This document shows positions 53,908 to 63,423 of a stretch of 64,000 nt of DNA, in pieces (the stretch's first letter is position 1; every line of letters starts with the position of its first letter). Source of the stretch: Bacteroides sp. MSB163 (GTDB lineage: Bacteria; Bacteroidota; Bacteroidia; Bacteroidales; Bacteroidaceae); the NCBI RefSeq assembly GCF_036416795.1, contig NZ_CP143867.1:5820001-5884000 (forward strand), given 5' to 3'. The position numbers were made by a program, and so were the translations under genes. The notes beneath the pieces were generated by a model. The model worked only from the letters and a program-made list of their open reading frames with translations, ran no database searches and was not told the DNA's origin.

Positions 53908-56178
53908 TTAGTTTGTATATAAATTCAGTTCAATTTTTTCACCCGCTACAGTCAGTATTTGCAGATATTCTCCATAGAGAACGTCTGCTTTTCCGTTTTC
54001 CCGGATAACTTGCACAGGGCATCCTTTCCATGGATTCTCTATTTTACAGATACGTCCTTTCTCACTAACCAGAGTTACTCCCTGAATTAGTCCTTCTTTC
54101 AAAGTAGAAGTAACCAAAAACGCACCATAAGCTCTCAGATTCTCAAAAGATGCATCCTTCTTCTGATTCCAATTGGGGAAAACACGAATAACCCCCTCAT
54201 AGCTTTGTAACAACATCTCATTAATAGTAAGAGGCACAGCGGCTAAAGTTTCGATGCCTCCCCCACCTTGCACAATCCAGGAATTGGGATATACATCCAT
54301 CTCAATCCGCTTCTTCAAATAAGATAGAATCTTATCCGAGGGATACCCCACACGTACAGCTCCGGGATAACAAGTTTCAATTCCATTATTAGATGTATTT
54401 CCCCAATCATTCGGGTCACGTTGCTTTTCCGACCAATGTGCCACATCTTCCAATAAGATAGTATTGAAAGCCGCATCTGTCATGGGTCCCACAACACCTG
54501 CGGGGAGAATCAAGCCATGAATAGATACCCTGTTCAGCCCCGATGGGCGTACTTCTTTATCCTGAGGTCCCTTCTCCATATTCTTCAAACTTTGACGTCC
54601 GTCTTCTGTAATTCCCAATGGGTATTCACTCAGTTTATCCAAAATATCCTGCCAACGGGATTGACGTATCTTGTCAATGGAAAGGAAATCACTCATATCC
54701 ATCACACCCTGAAACAGCATACGAACCAAACCCAACGAAAGAGTTGAATTAAAATCACCTAACCGATTACGCCAGACACCTCCATTGCGTTTATTAGGCA
54801 TCACCTCGTTGAAATGATCCATACGAATGACATAACGTCCATTCTCTAGAGAGAGATAATCTTCCCAAAAATCCGCACAGGCCAGAAGATACGGATATAC
54901 TTTACGGGCATACGCCTCATCATACGTACTGTAATATCGCATCAACATATTTCCAACACTAAACACCGCATTGATTTTCTGTCCCAGAAACTTATAACCA
55001 CCATCAATTGTATTTTCACGAGTAGAATACTTTTCCTGCATTTCTTCAGGAGTTAACGGCCACATAGCTGTACATAAACCTTTAGGACCGATACCCACCG
55101 GATAATAGATACCTTTGCAATTCAGTAATTCCTGTGCATGCTTCCGTCCAGCCTCCATATAATCTAATAGAGGTTGATCAAAATTATCCGTCAGACTAAT
55201 ATGATTGGAAGAAAATGACGCCCAGTAAGGTGCCTGATAATTATAATTCAGATGATAATCACCTCCCCATGCCGCTTCGTCACGCGTAACAAATGGTCCC
55301 CATATACCAGGCGCAAACTTACCCTCACGGGAAGAACAAGCAAACAAATATTGCGACTGATAGTAATACTTTTCAAAATAACTATCACCTATATCAATAT
55401 GAGACTGTTTCCAGAAATGATTCCACCAGGAACGGTGTTCTTTCCGTAATTGCTCAACACCCTTTTCCGTTACTTTCTCTGCTTCTGTAATTGCTTTGTT
55501 TTTCCAATCCGGTGTATCATGATTCGTATAAACAGATATAACCAATTGTACTTTCTTACCGGGAATCAAGAAGAATTCATCAGAACTTGAGTTTAGAGCC
55601 AATGCCACATGAGTAGGCCAACGCAGCAATTCCGTATTTTCAAATGAACGACTTACCCACATTACTTTATCTTTGCCTCCCGCAGTAGTCGAAGTATTAC
55701 CTTCCGCAGCCCATAGACGCAAATGGGCAGTAACGGCTTTGTCCGATTGCAATTCAATGATAATCTTATTATCCGTTGCAGCAACCCATGCAGACAAATC
55801 CAACTGACAATGAGGAGTTGTGAATTTAGTTCTGATTTCAGCAGATCCGGGCAATTGTTCCGCATAGTAAGTAGATCCTTGCAGTTCTTTTATCTCTATA
55901 TTCAGTCCACCCGGAAGCGCAATTCCTCCCGGATAAACAGGATAAGCCCTCCAAAAATCATTTTTACCAATATAAAAACAGAGTTTATCAGGAGTACCTC
56001 CCATTGTGATACCGATATCTCCATTACCGGCTAAAGGAGCATCCGGAGTTTTGGTAGTGGGAACATGCTGTGGGGATGAGGTAAAGACAGCTTTATAGTT
56101 ATCAATGGCAAACTGAGCCTTCACCCCAATAGTGCTCAGCAATGCTACGCCCAAAATAAAAGCCTTGTGTGTATTCAT
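53908..56178 (-). CDS. GH95-like glycoside hydrolase
   Basis: A 756-residue exported enzyme (signal peptide about 1-21). An N-terminal beta-sandwich with DAPLAGNGDIGITMGG (about 45-60), an (alpha/alpha)6 barrel with WGGDYHLNYNYQAPYW (about 300) and a C-terminal beta domain. The layout resembles GH95 and related families (alpha-L-fucosidase/alpha-L-galactosidase types). The catalytic residues were not assigned with confidence, so the sugar is unknown. It has its own promoter box (56204-56211) and is followed by the beta-helix gene. Confidence 0.7.
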   Translation of the reverse strand: MNTHKAFILGVALLSTIGVKAQFAIDNYKAVFTSSPQHVPTTKTPDAPLAGNGDIGITMGGTPDKLCFYIGKNDFWRAYPVYPGGIALPGGLNIEIKELQGSTYYAEQLPGSAEIRTKFTTPHCQLDLSAWVAATDNKIIIELQSDKAVTAHLRLWAAEGNTSTTAGGKDKVMWVSRSFENTELLRWPTHVALALNSSSDEFFLIPGKKVQLVISVYTNHDTPDWKNKAITEAEKVTEKGVEQLRKEHRSWWNHFWKQSHIDIGDSYFEKYYYQSQYLFACSSREGKFAPGIWGPFVTRDEAAWGGDYHLNYNYQAPYWASFSSNHISLTDNFDQPLLDYMEAGRKHAQELLNCKGIYYPVGIGPKGLCTAMWPLTPEEMQEKYSTRENTIDGGYKFLGQKINAVFSVGNMLMRYYSTYDEAYARKVYPYLLACADFWEDYLSLENGRYVIRMDHFNEVMPNKRNGGVWRNRLGDFNSTLSLGLVRMLFQGVMDMSDFLSIDKIRQSRWQDILDKLSEYPLGITEDGRQSLKNMEKGPQDKEVRPSGLNRVSIHGLILPAGVVGPMTDAAFNTILLEDVAHWSEKQRDPNDWGNTSNNGIETCYPGAVRVGYPSDKILSYLKKRIEMDVYPNSWIVQGGGGIETLAAVPLTINEMLLQSYEGVIRVFPNWNQKKDASFENLRAYGAFLVTSTLKEGLIQGVTLVSEKGRICKIENPWKGCPVQVIRENGKADVLYGEYLQILTVAGEKIELNLYTN

Positions 56179-56203
56179 AGTCTATAATCATTTATCTAAA
56201 AAA

Positions 56204-56211
56204 CAAAAATA
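56204..56211 (-). promoter_or_regulatory. Probable -7 promoter box for the GH95-like/beta-helix unit
   Basis: TATTTTTG on the minus strand matches TAnnTTTG, 25 bp upstream of the ATG at 56178, in the 110-bp gap after the PL8 gene. The -33 element is not clear. Confidence 0.45.
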
Positions 56212-56288
56212 GACGTATCTTACCAACAAGGCTTGCAATATTATTTCAATCGTTTGGAGAAATGGTTCAAAATGCGTTTTTTAACAAA

Positions 56289-58460
56289 TTAACCCACTAT
56301 GAAAGTTGTTTTCCCCTTCTCTTTTCCTTCTGGAAGAGAAATACGTACCTTTTTATGATTCAACTCAAGTTCTGCAACGTTTCTCTGTTGAGTCGGATCG
56401 GCATAGCTTATTATGTACCGACCGGATTCATTTTTCCGTATCATATAGATTCCGGGAGTTTGAATATTCAATATCAAATCCGTACTTACAGTTAATTGTA
56501 CCGGCTGATAAGCGGCCACCCAACAAGTAGTATTTACTTCACTATAGACAGCCTGAACAGTAGCATCATTACGGAGTATCCGTATATCCGATAAATTAAA
56601 AGCAGCCACATTTTCTTTGTCCATTTCGGGCAATATCAAATATTGATATGCGCCTTGCTTAGGTGCAACGCCATGCGTCAAATAGATGGCGGTCACCTCT
56701 CCATGTGTTTCTTCCGGGTGATACATTTGCATCACATCATACCATGATCCCGTACGTTTTGCTGTTTCAGCTACAACTTCATGAGTATTGCCCCATACAA
56801 TATATCCTGTATGATCATGAAAATAGCGCTGTTCCTTTCCCTTAGCAGATTGCTTTGTATTCACAACATTCCATCGTGCATTTTCCCAAGAAAGCAGTTC
56901 CCCATTTTTATGACATTGCTCTATAGAAGTGGTAACAACAAGATTACTATCTGCTTGTATGCCAGCTCCCAAACAAAGAATAAAGTCATCCGTACAAACC
57001 CATGCCTTATGAGCCTTCACTCCGGAACGATCTAACTCCATAACAGTCATTCCTTGTTTTCCATCCGAAACAGCTCCTACAAAAGTTCCTTTATTACGAG
57101 GCTGATAACTTTTAATCAGAGGCATAGGCGCATTATCTTCGAAAGCTGTAACTCCCGGTAATTTCCGCCAGTCCCAAAGAGGAAAAATATCCAGATACTC
57201 CTTACCATCTTTATAAATATAAGTAGCTCCATCTGCCATATAATACCCTTTCATATTATCACCATTCATCATTTCCGTACCGATAATACGGTCAGAAGCC
57301 ATTTTTATAGACGCCATCCAGGAAGGACGGCGATGAATTGTATAATCCGACTGCCAGAAATGCTTATGTCCTGTAAGCACATTCACTGCAGGTGCAGGAT
57401 AATTATCACGAAGCAAAGCTGTTGCCACAGCCACGCACTCATCTGATTCACCTCCACCTAACTCCGAGGCTGCAAATGCAAGACTCAGTGCTTTATGTAC
57501 GGGAGCATGATGAAACAGTTGACGTCCCAAAGCATTCACATCCATCATTCCTTTCCAGATAACCCAACGATATCCCTTATCAATCAGTGTACTCAGAATA
57601 CTCAACTGTTTATCATCAAATGCTAACGACGTCCCTGAAAATAGTCCAGAGAAGAAACTCATTCCAGATACGAACGAAAGCCCATAATTACCAAACTGCT
57701 GCTGAGCGCCATGCTGGTGAAAGCACCAATCGTCTTTTATACCTTCTGCCCCACCCTTGACTATTTCAGATGCAATGGTATCACGCGCCATCTTTACCAA
57801 CTCATAATCATTCTGCAATAATGCACGCATCATCACATTTCCGGCAAGCCATACCTTATTCTGTCCGGTCATTCCAAACTTAGCATTTTCCATTACAGTA
57901 ATAGCGTTCTGTTTCTCCACAGGGGTCAACTGATCTTCAAACAAGATAAAAGCCGTACCTAGTGTTTTAGGAACACCTATTTGATTATACCACCAGTTCA
58001 AACATACCGGTTTAGCAGTAAACCAATAATTCAAAGCTTTATGAATAGCCGCTTCCACCTCCGAAGAATGATAGTAGGAAGTCTGATCAGAATTATAGAG
58101 TTTTACCAGCTCCAGAATACGTTCCGCATGAATTTTAGGCTCCCAACCGGAACGCTTTTTGTCATCGTAATTAATATCCGGCCATGTTCCGGCTTCCGTG
58201 AAAGAAGACAGATAAGTTTCTATTTTCTTTAAATCAAAAGGATATCGCTGATGTAACTCTACCACAACCTGATCCGAAATCTCTGTTTCCGGTTGAATAG
58301 ACGAAAGGATGGACAATAAGCCAAACGGATCTTTACCGGAAGGAACCAACATTCGGGCATAATTTTGCTTGATACACACCAACTCATCCACACCACTTGC
58401 CTGTACAGTAACAGATACAAGTAATAGACTAATTATAATCAGTTTACGCAAAACTTTCAT
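56289..58460 (-). CDS. PL8 polysaccharide lyase (chondroitin AC/hyaluronate/xanthan lyase family)
   Basis: A 723-residue exported lyase (signal peptide about 1-22). N-terminal (alpha/alpha) toroid with WWYNQIGVPKTLG (156-168) and C-terminal beta-sandwiches. The catalytic residues of chondroitin AC lyase are matched in order and spacing: Asn201, His250 (FHQHGAQQQ), Tyr259 (GNYG) and Arg313 (ALGRQLFHH); Tyr-His and Arg-Tyr distances (9 and 54) are the same as in that enzyme. Substrates of the family are chondroitin, hyaluronan and xanthan; with no sulfatase nearby, non-sulfated chains are favoured. It follows the GH105 gene by 6 bp. Confidence 0.9.
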   Translation of the reverse strand: MKVLRKLIIISLLLVSVTVQASGVDELVCIKQNYARMLVPSGKDPFGLLSILSSIQPETEISDQVVVELHQRYPFDLKKIETYLSSFTEAGTWPDINYDDKKRSGWEPKIHAERILELVKLYNSDQTSYYHSSEVEAAIHKALNYWFTAKPVCLNWWYNQIGVPKTLGTAFILFEDQLTPVEKQNAITVMENAKFGMTGQNKVWLAGNVMMRALLQNDYELVKMARDTIASEIVKGGAEGIKDDWCFHQHGAQQQFGNYGLSFVSGMSFFSGLFSGTSLAFDDKQLSILSTLIDKGYRWVIWKGMMDVNALGRQLFHHAPVHKALSLAFAASELGGGESDECVAVATALLRDNYPAPAVNVLTGHKHFWQSDYTIHRRPSWMASIKMASDRIIGTEMMNGDNMKGYYMADGATYIYKDGKEYLDIFPLWDWRKLPGVTAFEDNAPMPLIKSYQPRNKGTFVGAVSDGKQGMTVMELDRSGVKAHKAWVCTDDFILCLGAGIQADSNLVVTTSIEQCHKNGELLSWENARWNVVNTKQSAKGKEQRYFHDHTGYIVWGNTHEVVAETAKRTGSWYDVMQMYHPEETHGEVTAIYLTHGVAPKQGAYQYLILPEMDKENVAAFNLSDIRILRNDATVQAVYSEVNTTCWVAAYQPVQLTVSTDLILNIQTPGIYMIRKNESGRYIISYADPTQQRNVAELELNHKKVRISLPEGKEKGKTTFIVG

Positions 58461-58466
58461 TCCTGT

Positions 58467-59774
58467 TTATTTTTTCAATTGTTCTGTTTCCATTATAACA
58501 GCCGCCCACAATATACCGGCAACAGCCTCTTTGGCATTCAATATTTTGGGAACAGTAACATATTCTACAAAATTCTTTTTAATCACAACTCCATCACATG
58601 CTCCTATCACATCCAGTAAGCCTCTGTTATTCACTTGTATAAAAGGAAAGAGACTTTGATATCCCCTATATGCAACCGGAGTATATTCCTTTGCTTTTAA
58701 GAGCCCTAACTCTACACCACGCTGAATAGAGTATACAAACATAGCAGTTCCGGATGGATCTACAAAATTTAAAGGATTATCTCCCTTATCCACAACCATA
58801 AACCAACCGCCTGTCTTCTTATCTTGCACTTCTTTCAGCCCTTTACACATTTTCAGATAAACATCAAGAACCTGCTGATAATCCGGATGTGTTTTGGGTA
58901 GTAAAGCCAATAGTTCAGGTACCACTAAAGTGTACCACCCCATGCCTTCACTCCATACCTCCGGTGACAGTCCGGTAGTTTTATCCGCCCACACAGCCTT
59001 TTCAGGCTCTGTAGTCCATGCATGAAGGATAAGTCCATCCGGACGTTGCAAATGACGGGCAGCAGCAATAATATTCCTGCATGCCACATCATAGCAATAA
59101 TCGGCTTCCCCCACATATTGTGCACAACGTATAAGGAACATCTGCATCATAAAAACACCATCTATCCACATATTAGGACTTCGGTTTCCGTGCCAAAACT
59201 GTCCATCGGAGCTGGGATATTGATCCACAGCTTTCAATATTTGCAAGGCAGCTTTCTTGTATTTCTCATCACCCGTACGCCCGTATAATGTACAAAAGGC
59301 CGAACCAGTCATGAAATTATCGAGATTCGTCAATCCACCTCCTTTGTAATTACCCGTTTCATCGACGAAATGATCCATATATTTCTTTATATATTTCAGA
59401 TACCTGCTATCGCCTGTCAATTGTCCCAAACGGTCTATAGCCTCAAACATATATCCCTGCACATATGTATAGTCTTTCCAGTAAGCCATCCGATAATCCG
59501 GATATCTCGCCATGACAGTTTCCGACAAAGGTATAGCCAAATATTCCGGAGTAACTCCGGGGGTATATCCCAGTTTAGCTTCCGGCACTCCCTGAGAAGT
59601 AGTTCGCCGATAGCGGGTAGTAGTCTCCTGAGTAACCAGCATAGTAACCTCACCTTCCACTACCGTACCGGCTGTATATTGAGTAACTACCCGGTTTTGA
59701 GCCATGGAAGAAAGACTCGTACCGGCTACACATACGATACAAACTCCTACTATTATTTTCCGTGTTATTATCAT
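58467..59774 (-). CDS. GH105 unsaturated uronyl hydrolase
   Basis: A 435-residue exported enzyme (signal peptide about 1-25, ending SSMA) with an (alpha/alpha)6 barrel. Motifs: GGLTNLDNFMTG, MWIDGVFMMQMFL (a conserved Asp), EVWSEGMGWYTLVVPELL and KKTGGWFMVVDKGDN. Such enzymes hydrate the 4,5-unsaturated uronyl end left by lyases and release it, in the periplasm. The ATG at 59774 is chosen over a TTG at 59801, which overlaps the stop of the preceding lyase gene. The pairing with PL genes supports a lyase-based pathway. Confidence 0.87.
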   Translation of the reverse strand: MIITRKIIVGVCIVCVAGTSLSSMAQNRVVTQYTAGTVVEGEVTMLVTQETTTRYRRTTSQGVPEAKLGYTPGVTPEYLAIPLSETVMARYPDYRMAYWKDYTYVQGYMFEAIDRLGQLTGDSRYLKYIKKYMDHFVDETGNYKGGGLTNLDNFMTGSAFCTLYGRTGDEKYKKAALQILKAVDQYPSSDGQFWHGNRSPNMWIDGVFMMQMFLIRCAQYVGEADYCYDVACRNIIAAARHLQRPDGLILHAWTTEPEKAVWADKTTGLSPEVWSEGMGWYTLVVPELLALLPKTHPDYQQVLDVYLKMCKGLKEVQDKKTGGWFMVVDKGDNPLNFVDPSGTAMFVYSIQRGVELGLLKAKEYTPVAYRGYQSLFPFIQVNNRGLLDVIGACDGVVIKKNFVEYVTVPKILNAKEAVAGILWAAVIMETEQLKK

Positions 59775-59791
59775 AACATCATTATTAATGA

Positions 59792-60958
59792 TTAAATCCA
59801 AATCAACGGATTACGTACAGGCAGATTACGCACCACTTCATCGGTTACAGGGAAATGCTCTAACTTCTCCCATGCTGACTGCCAGTTTTTATTATGAATC
59901 TGTAACGCACCGAATATCAGGAAAGGATGTGCTACCGGCCATTCATCCCAATACATTACATCTTTCGTATAATTCCATCTTTCTTTATCAATGACATAAG
60001 GATAGATAAAATTAATACCTTTCTCCATATTCTTACCTCCCTCTGCCGTATAAATCCATAAATTATCATTCTTATCCGAAAGCGTCTGGCATATTGTTGC
60101 CATGGCATCCAGATTAAATAAAGAATAACCATAAGGTTTTGTACGCGCTGTCTCTAACGGAAAACTTCCGTCTTCTGCCATCTGCTTAGGTAAAAGTACT
60201 TCTTTATAACGCTGCTTACAAAAATCCATCATATCCTTATCACCGGCATAACGGGCAAATACAGCAGCCTGCATCACCCAACAGGTACCATGATTATTCT
60301 TAGCATTCATCTCGTCTATGCCATACTGATGTGTGAACATCCATTTCAAATAATCAGCAAACCACTGTTTAGTAGACTTTATATCATCCTTAGACAATAC
60401 TCCAAGCTTTTCTAACTGCCATAACGATTGGGCTACTTCCATAAGATGCACCGTATCAATGATGCCAATACCACGTCCTGTAGCAATTCCCTTAATAGCT
60501 TGCGCATACTGCAAGTTAGGATTCATTTTCGTAGACTCATTCACAAACCAGGCACGCACATGCGCCAGTATCGCATCTACATATTCTTTATCCTGAGTCA
60601 ATAAATAAGCAGAGGTCAGATTACCTACGATTGAACTAAAACGTATCATAGCATGACGATGCGCTACAAAATTATCCGGATTGGTCTCACCATCCCGACG
60701 CACATAAGGTCCGTCAGGGTTCAAAGTATCCGGCCACCAATAATCACCCTCCGAATAAAAATCATGTATATCCCCTGCACTTCGTTCCGCTATAAAGGCG
60801 GTAACCGTTACCGGCTCCTCCTTTATATTCATAGCGGCACGTTCCAGTATACCCTGCTTTAAAACGCACTTCACAAAATCTTTACCGTCTTTATCCGATG
60901 TACACGAAATAGCCAGAAAAGAACAGATCCCTAAAAATAACATACCTACCTTTTTCAT
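59792..60958 (-). CDS. PL5-like alginate lyase family lipoprotein
   Basis: A 388-residue lipoprotein (lipobox Cys19, LAISCTSD) of the alginate_lyase superfamily. EGDYWWPDTLNPDGPYVRRDG and RHAMIRFSSIVGNL are typical; the catalytic-looking NNH is at 221-223 (AKNNHGTCW), like Asn-His of PL5. It would cut poly-uronate chains, with alginate, glucuronan or a related chain possible. It follows GH2 by 4 bp and precedes GH105 by 17 bp, so it is in the same transcript. Confidence 0.82.
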   Translation of the reverse strand: MKKVGMLFLGICSFLAISCTSDKDGKDFVKCVLKQGILERAAMNIKEEPVTVTAFIAERSAGDIHDFYSEGDYWWPDTLNPDGPYVRRDGETNPDNFVAHRHAMIRFSSIVGNLTSAYLLTQDKEYVDAILAHVRAWFVNESTKMNPNLQYAQAIKGIATGRGIGIIDTVHLMEVAQSLWQLEKLGVLSKDDIKSTKQWFADYLKWMFTHQYGIDEMNAKNNHGTCWVMQAAVFARYAGDKDMMDFCKQRYKEVLLPKQMAEDGSFPLETARTKPYGYSLFNLDAMATICQTLSDKNDNLWIYTAEGGKNMEKGINFIYPYVIDKERWNYTKDVMYWDEWPVAHPFLIFGALQIHNKNWQSAWEKLEHFPVTDEVVRNLPVRNPLIWI

Positions 60959-60962
60959 AATC

Positions 60963-63404
60963 TTACTGCACCGTTATAAATGATGTTTGGACTTTATCAG
61001 CTTTTACAGCTACACAGGAAGTACCGCCTTGCGTACGAACCTGGATTTGTGCCCGCCCGTTACGTGCCTGTACCTTGCGGGAACCGATTGCCGTGCCCTG
61101 ATTCTGTATCAGTTCTCCGTCACCGGCAATATCGAAAGAAACAAAAACTCTGGAATCAAGACACCTGATACCATTACTATCTACCAGCTGGGCTTCAACT
61201 TCAACAATTCCGTCTTCTTTAGAAGTAGAAGTTACCCGGAATGCATGTTCTTTCCCCCACTTCTCGGTCTGATATTCAAAGCTCAATTCATCAGCAAGAA
61301 CTTCTTTTCCAGCAGCCACTGCACGCAATGTATTCTGCCCCTTAGCAAGCTTCACATTCCAGCGCAAACCCGCTGCGGGAAAATCCTGACTATTACGCTT
61401 GCGTATCCCCTGGCTTTGTCCGTTCACAAACAGTTCCACCGATGGACAGTTAGAGTAAACCAAAACCTCTTTTTCTTCATCGGCATCTCCCCATCTCACA
61501 GGCCAACCATGCCCATAGATATGCACCATAGGCTTTTCTGTCCAATAGGATTGGAATACGTAATAGCTTTCCTTTTTCGTAAAGTCACGTTCCACCACTC
61601 CTTTCTGATTCATATATGGTACCGGATTATCCGGACGCACCGGTGTGGAAAAGTCCTTAAACGGCCAATAAGCAGCACCGGTCAGCCAAGGCATATTCTC
61701 CTGTTCCTTCAAATGCCAATCTATCAACTTAACGATATAACTTTCCGACCAGTCTCCTTTCTTCAACACCAGAGCCGAACCGTTCAGAGCTGCATCGCCA
61801 TCACTTTCACCTTCTTTTCGTATAGGAGCAGTAGCCTCCGCATGACGTCCGGCATGGCTATCACCACCCCACTCTACATGCAGAAAATGTTTCACCTTCT
61901 CCATTTCTTCTTTGGACATCTGCTGATAATCTGTATAAACCCCACGATACCAACCGGCCCAGATAGAAGGAGAATATACATCTACAATATCGCTACAGAA
62001 TGCACAACGGCGAATTGCCGTCTTGCGTTCGGCATCAAGATGATGTGCCAGTGCATTCAACTCACTCATCAGGCTCCGTATCTCGCGTTGTTCAAATTCA
62101 GGAAAGTCATTCGGCCAGTCATTCTCATTACCCAATCCCCAGATTATCACTGAAGGGTGGTTATAGTGCTGGGTTATCATATTCGTCAACATACGTTTCG
62201 CTTGTCCGCGATAAGTTTCATTGCCCACACCACCACGGCACCAGGGAATTTCTTCCCAAACCAGAATACCCAGTTCATCACAAAGATTCAAAATGATTTC
62301 AGATTGCTGATAATGTCCCAGACGGATGAAATTCACCCCCATCTCTTTCATCATTTTCATTTCTTGTATCATCTGCTCCTCGGTCATGGCAGCAGCTACT
62401 CCTGCATGATCCTCGTGCCGGTGTGTTCCCCGCAACAAGAGGCGCTTTCCATTCAGCATGAAAGGCCCCTTATCTATAAACTCAAAAGAACGGAAACCGA
62501 AACGTTCACTCGCTGTCATTTTCTGTCCATTGGCAGTTACAGTAACCTCGCAAGTATATAATACCGGATGATCTACATCCCAAAGTTGTGGTTTATCAAT
62601 CTGAATACCCAACATATCCAAATCTCCCAACGGAGTTATTTTATCCAGCGTACGGGTAGATACCACTTCACCTTTAGCATTCTTCACAGTAACTTCCACC
62701 AGTGCTTCACGCACATCCGCAGGATTATAGAATGTACCGGATACCTTTAACATCCCCTTTTTCAATTTAGCGTCCAATGCCGGTTCTATCCGGAGAGACG
62801 CCACGGAGACTTCCGGAAGATACACCAGATTCAGATAACGGTAAATGCCGCCATACAAATTGAAGTCCGATAAATCCGAAGGTATCATTTCAGCATCCCG
62901 GGTATTATCACAACGAATACTCAATGGAATTTCACCTCCAAAACGTTCAGCTTCTTTGCTTGCCAGAAAAGTTCGCACGGCATCTGTTATATCTACATTC
63001 CAACTATCATATCCACCGACATGACTCCCCACTTTGGTCATATAAACATATACCTCCGTCTTCTGTCCCGCTCCTTCGAATTCCAATACCACCCGTCCGT
63101 TAGGATATGGATTATCCAGCTTCAGGCGTGTTTTATACCACCCCGGCCCCTGATAGTAATTCAAATCCGGATCGACAGCATCCTCCGCATTAAAGCAATG
63201 GGGCAACGTAACTTTTGTCCATATAGGTTGCTCTTCCGGCTGGCCTTTCTTTACAGGGCGTACCAGTTCCCAGATATTGCCCACATCCTGACGGAGAAAC
63301 TCCCAGTTATCCGTTAACCGGATCTTATTGCCCATCACAGGTACCTTCGCAAAGGTACCTGCAACAAAGCAACTCATCACTAACAATGCAATTATACGTC
63401 TCAT
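60963..63404 (-). CDS. GH2 glycoside hydrolase
   Basis: An 813-residue exported enzyme (signal peptide about 1-19). Jelly-roll (about 25-200), Ig-like (205-310), TIM barrel (312-600) and C-terminal Ig domains. The acid/base is Glu427 (IIWGLGNENDW); the nucleophile is probably Glu in HVEWGGDSHAGRHAE. FIRLGHYQQSE replaces the usual TSHNPP, which suggests a subgroup different from the GH2 at 13138-15759. The sugar removed cannot be stated. It lies 19 bp after the GH88 gene. Confidence 0.9.
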   Translation of the reverse strand: MRRIIALLVMSCFVAGTFAKVPVMGNKIRLTDNWEFLRQDVGNIWELVRPVKKGQPEEQPIWTKVTLPHCFNAEDAVDPDLNYYQGPGWYKTRLKLDNPYPNGRVVLEFEGAGQKTEVYVYMTKVGSHVGGYDSWNVDITDAVRTFLASKEAERFGGEIPLSIRCDNTRDAEMIPSDLSDFNLYGGIYRYLNLVYLPEVSVASLRIEPALDAKLKKGMLKVSGTFYNPADVREALVEVTVKNAKGEVVSTRTLDKITPLGDLDMLGIQIDKPQLWDVDHPVLYTCEVTVTANGQKMTASERFGFRSFEFIDKGPFMLNGKRLLLRGTHRHEDHAGVAAAMTEEQMIQEMKMMKEMGVNFIRLGHYQQSEIILNLCDELGILVWEEIPWCRGGVGNETYRGQAKRMLTNMITQHYNHPSVIIWGLGNENDWPNDFPEFEQREIRSLMSELNALAHHLDAERKTAIRRCAFCSDIVDVYSPSIWAGWYRGVYTDYQQMSKEEMEKVKHFLHVEWGGDSHAGRHAEATAPIRKEGESDGDAALNGSALVLKKGDWSESYIVKLIDWHLKEQENMPWLTGAAYWPFKDFSTPVRPDNPVPYMNQKGVVERDFTKKESYYVFQSYWTEKPMVHIYGHGWPVRWGDADEEKEVLVYSNCPSVELFVNGQSQGIRKRNSQDFPAAGLRWNVKLAKGQNTLRAVAAGKEVLADELSFEYQTEKWGKEHAFRVTSTSKEDGIVEVEAQLVDSNGIRCLDSRVFVSFDIAGDGELIQNQGTAIGSRKVQARNGRAQIQVRTQGGTSCVAVKADKVQTSFITVQ

Positions 63405-63423
63405 ACCTATTGATTCTCCACAT

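Noticed and set aside
59775..59801. TTG start nine codons upstream for the GH105 gene
   Set aside because: It overlaps the stop codon of the preceding lyase gene; the ATG at 59774 starts a proper signal peptide.
60987..62153. A 388-residue open frame on the plus strand
   Set aside because: It lies entirely antisense to the GH2 gene, which has a full family match; its composition is not protein-like.
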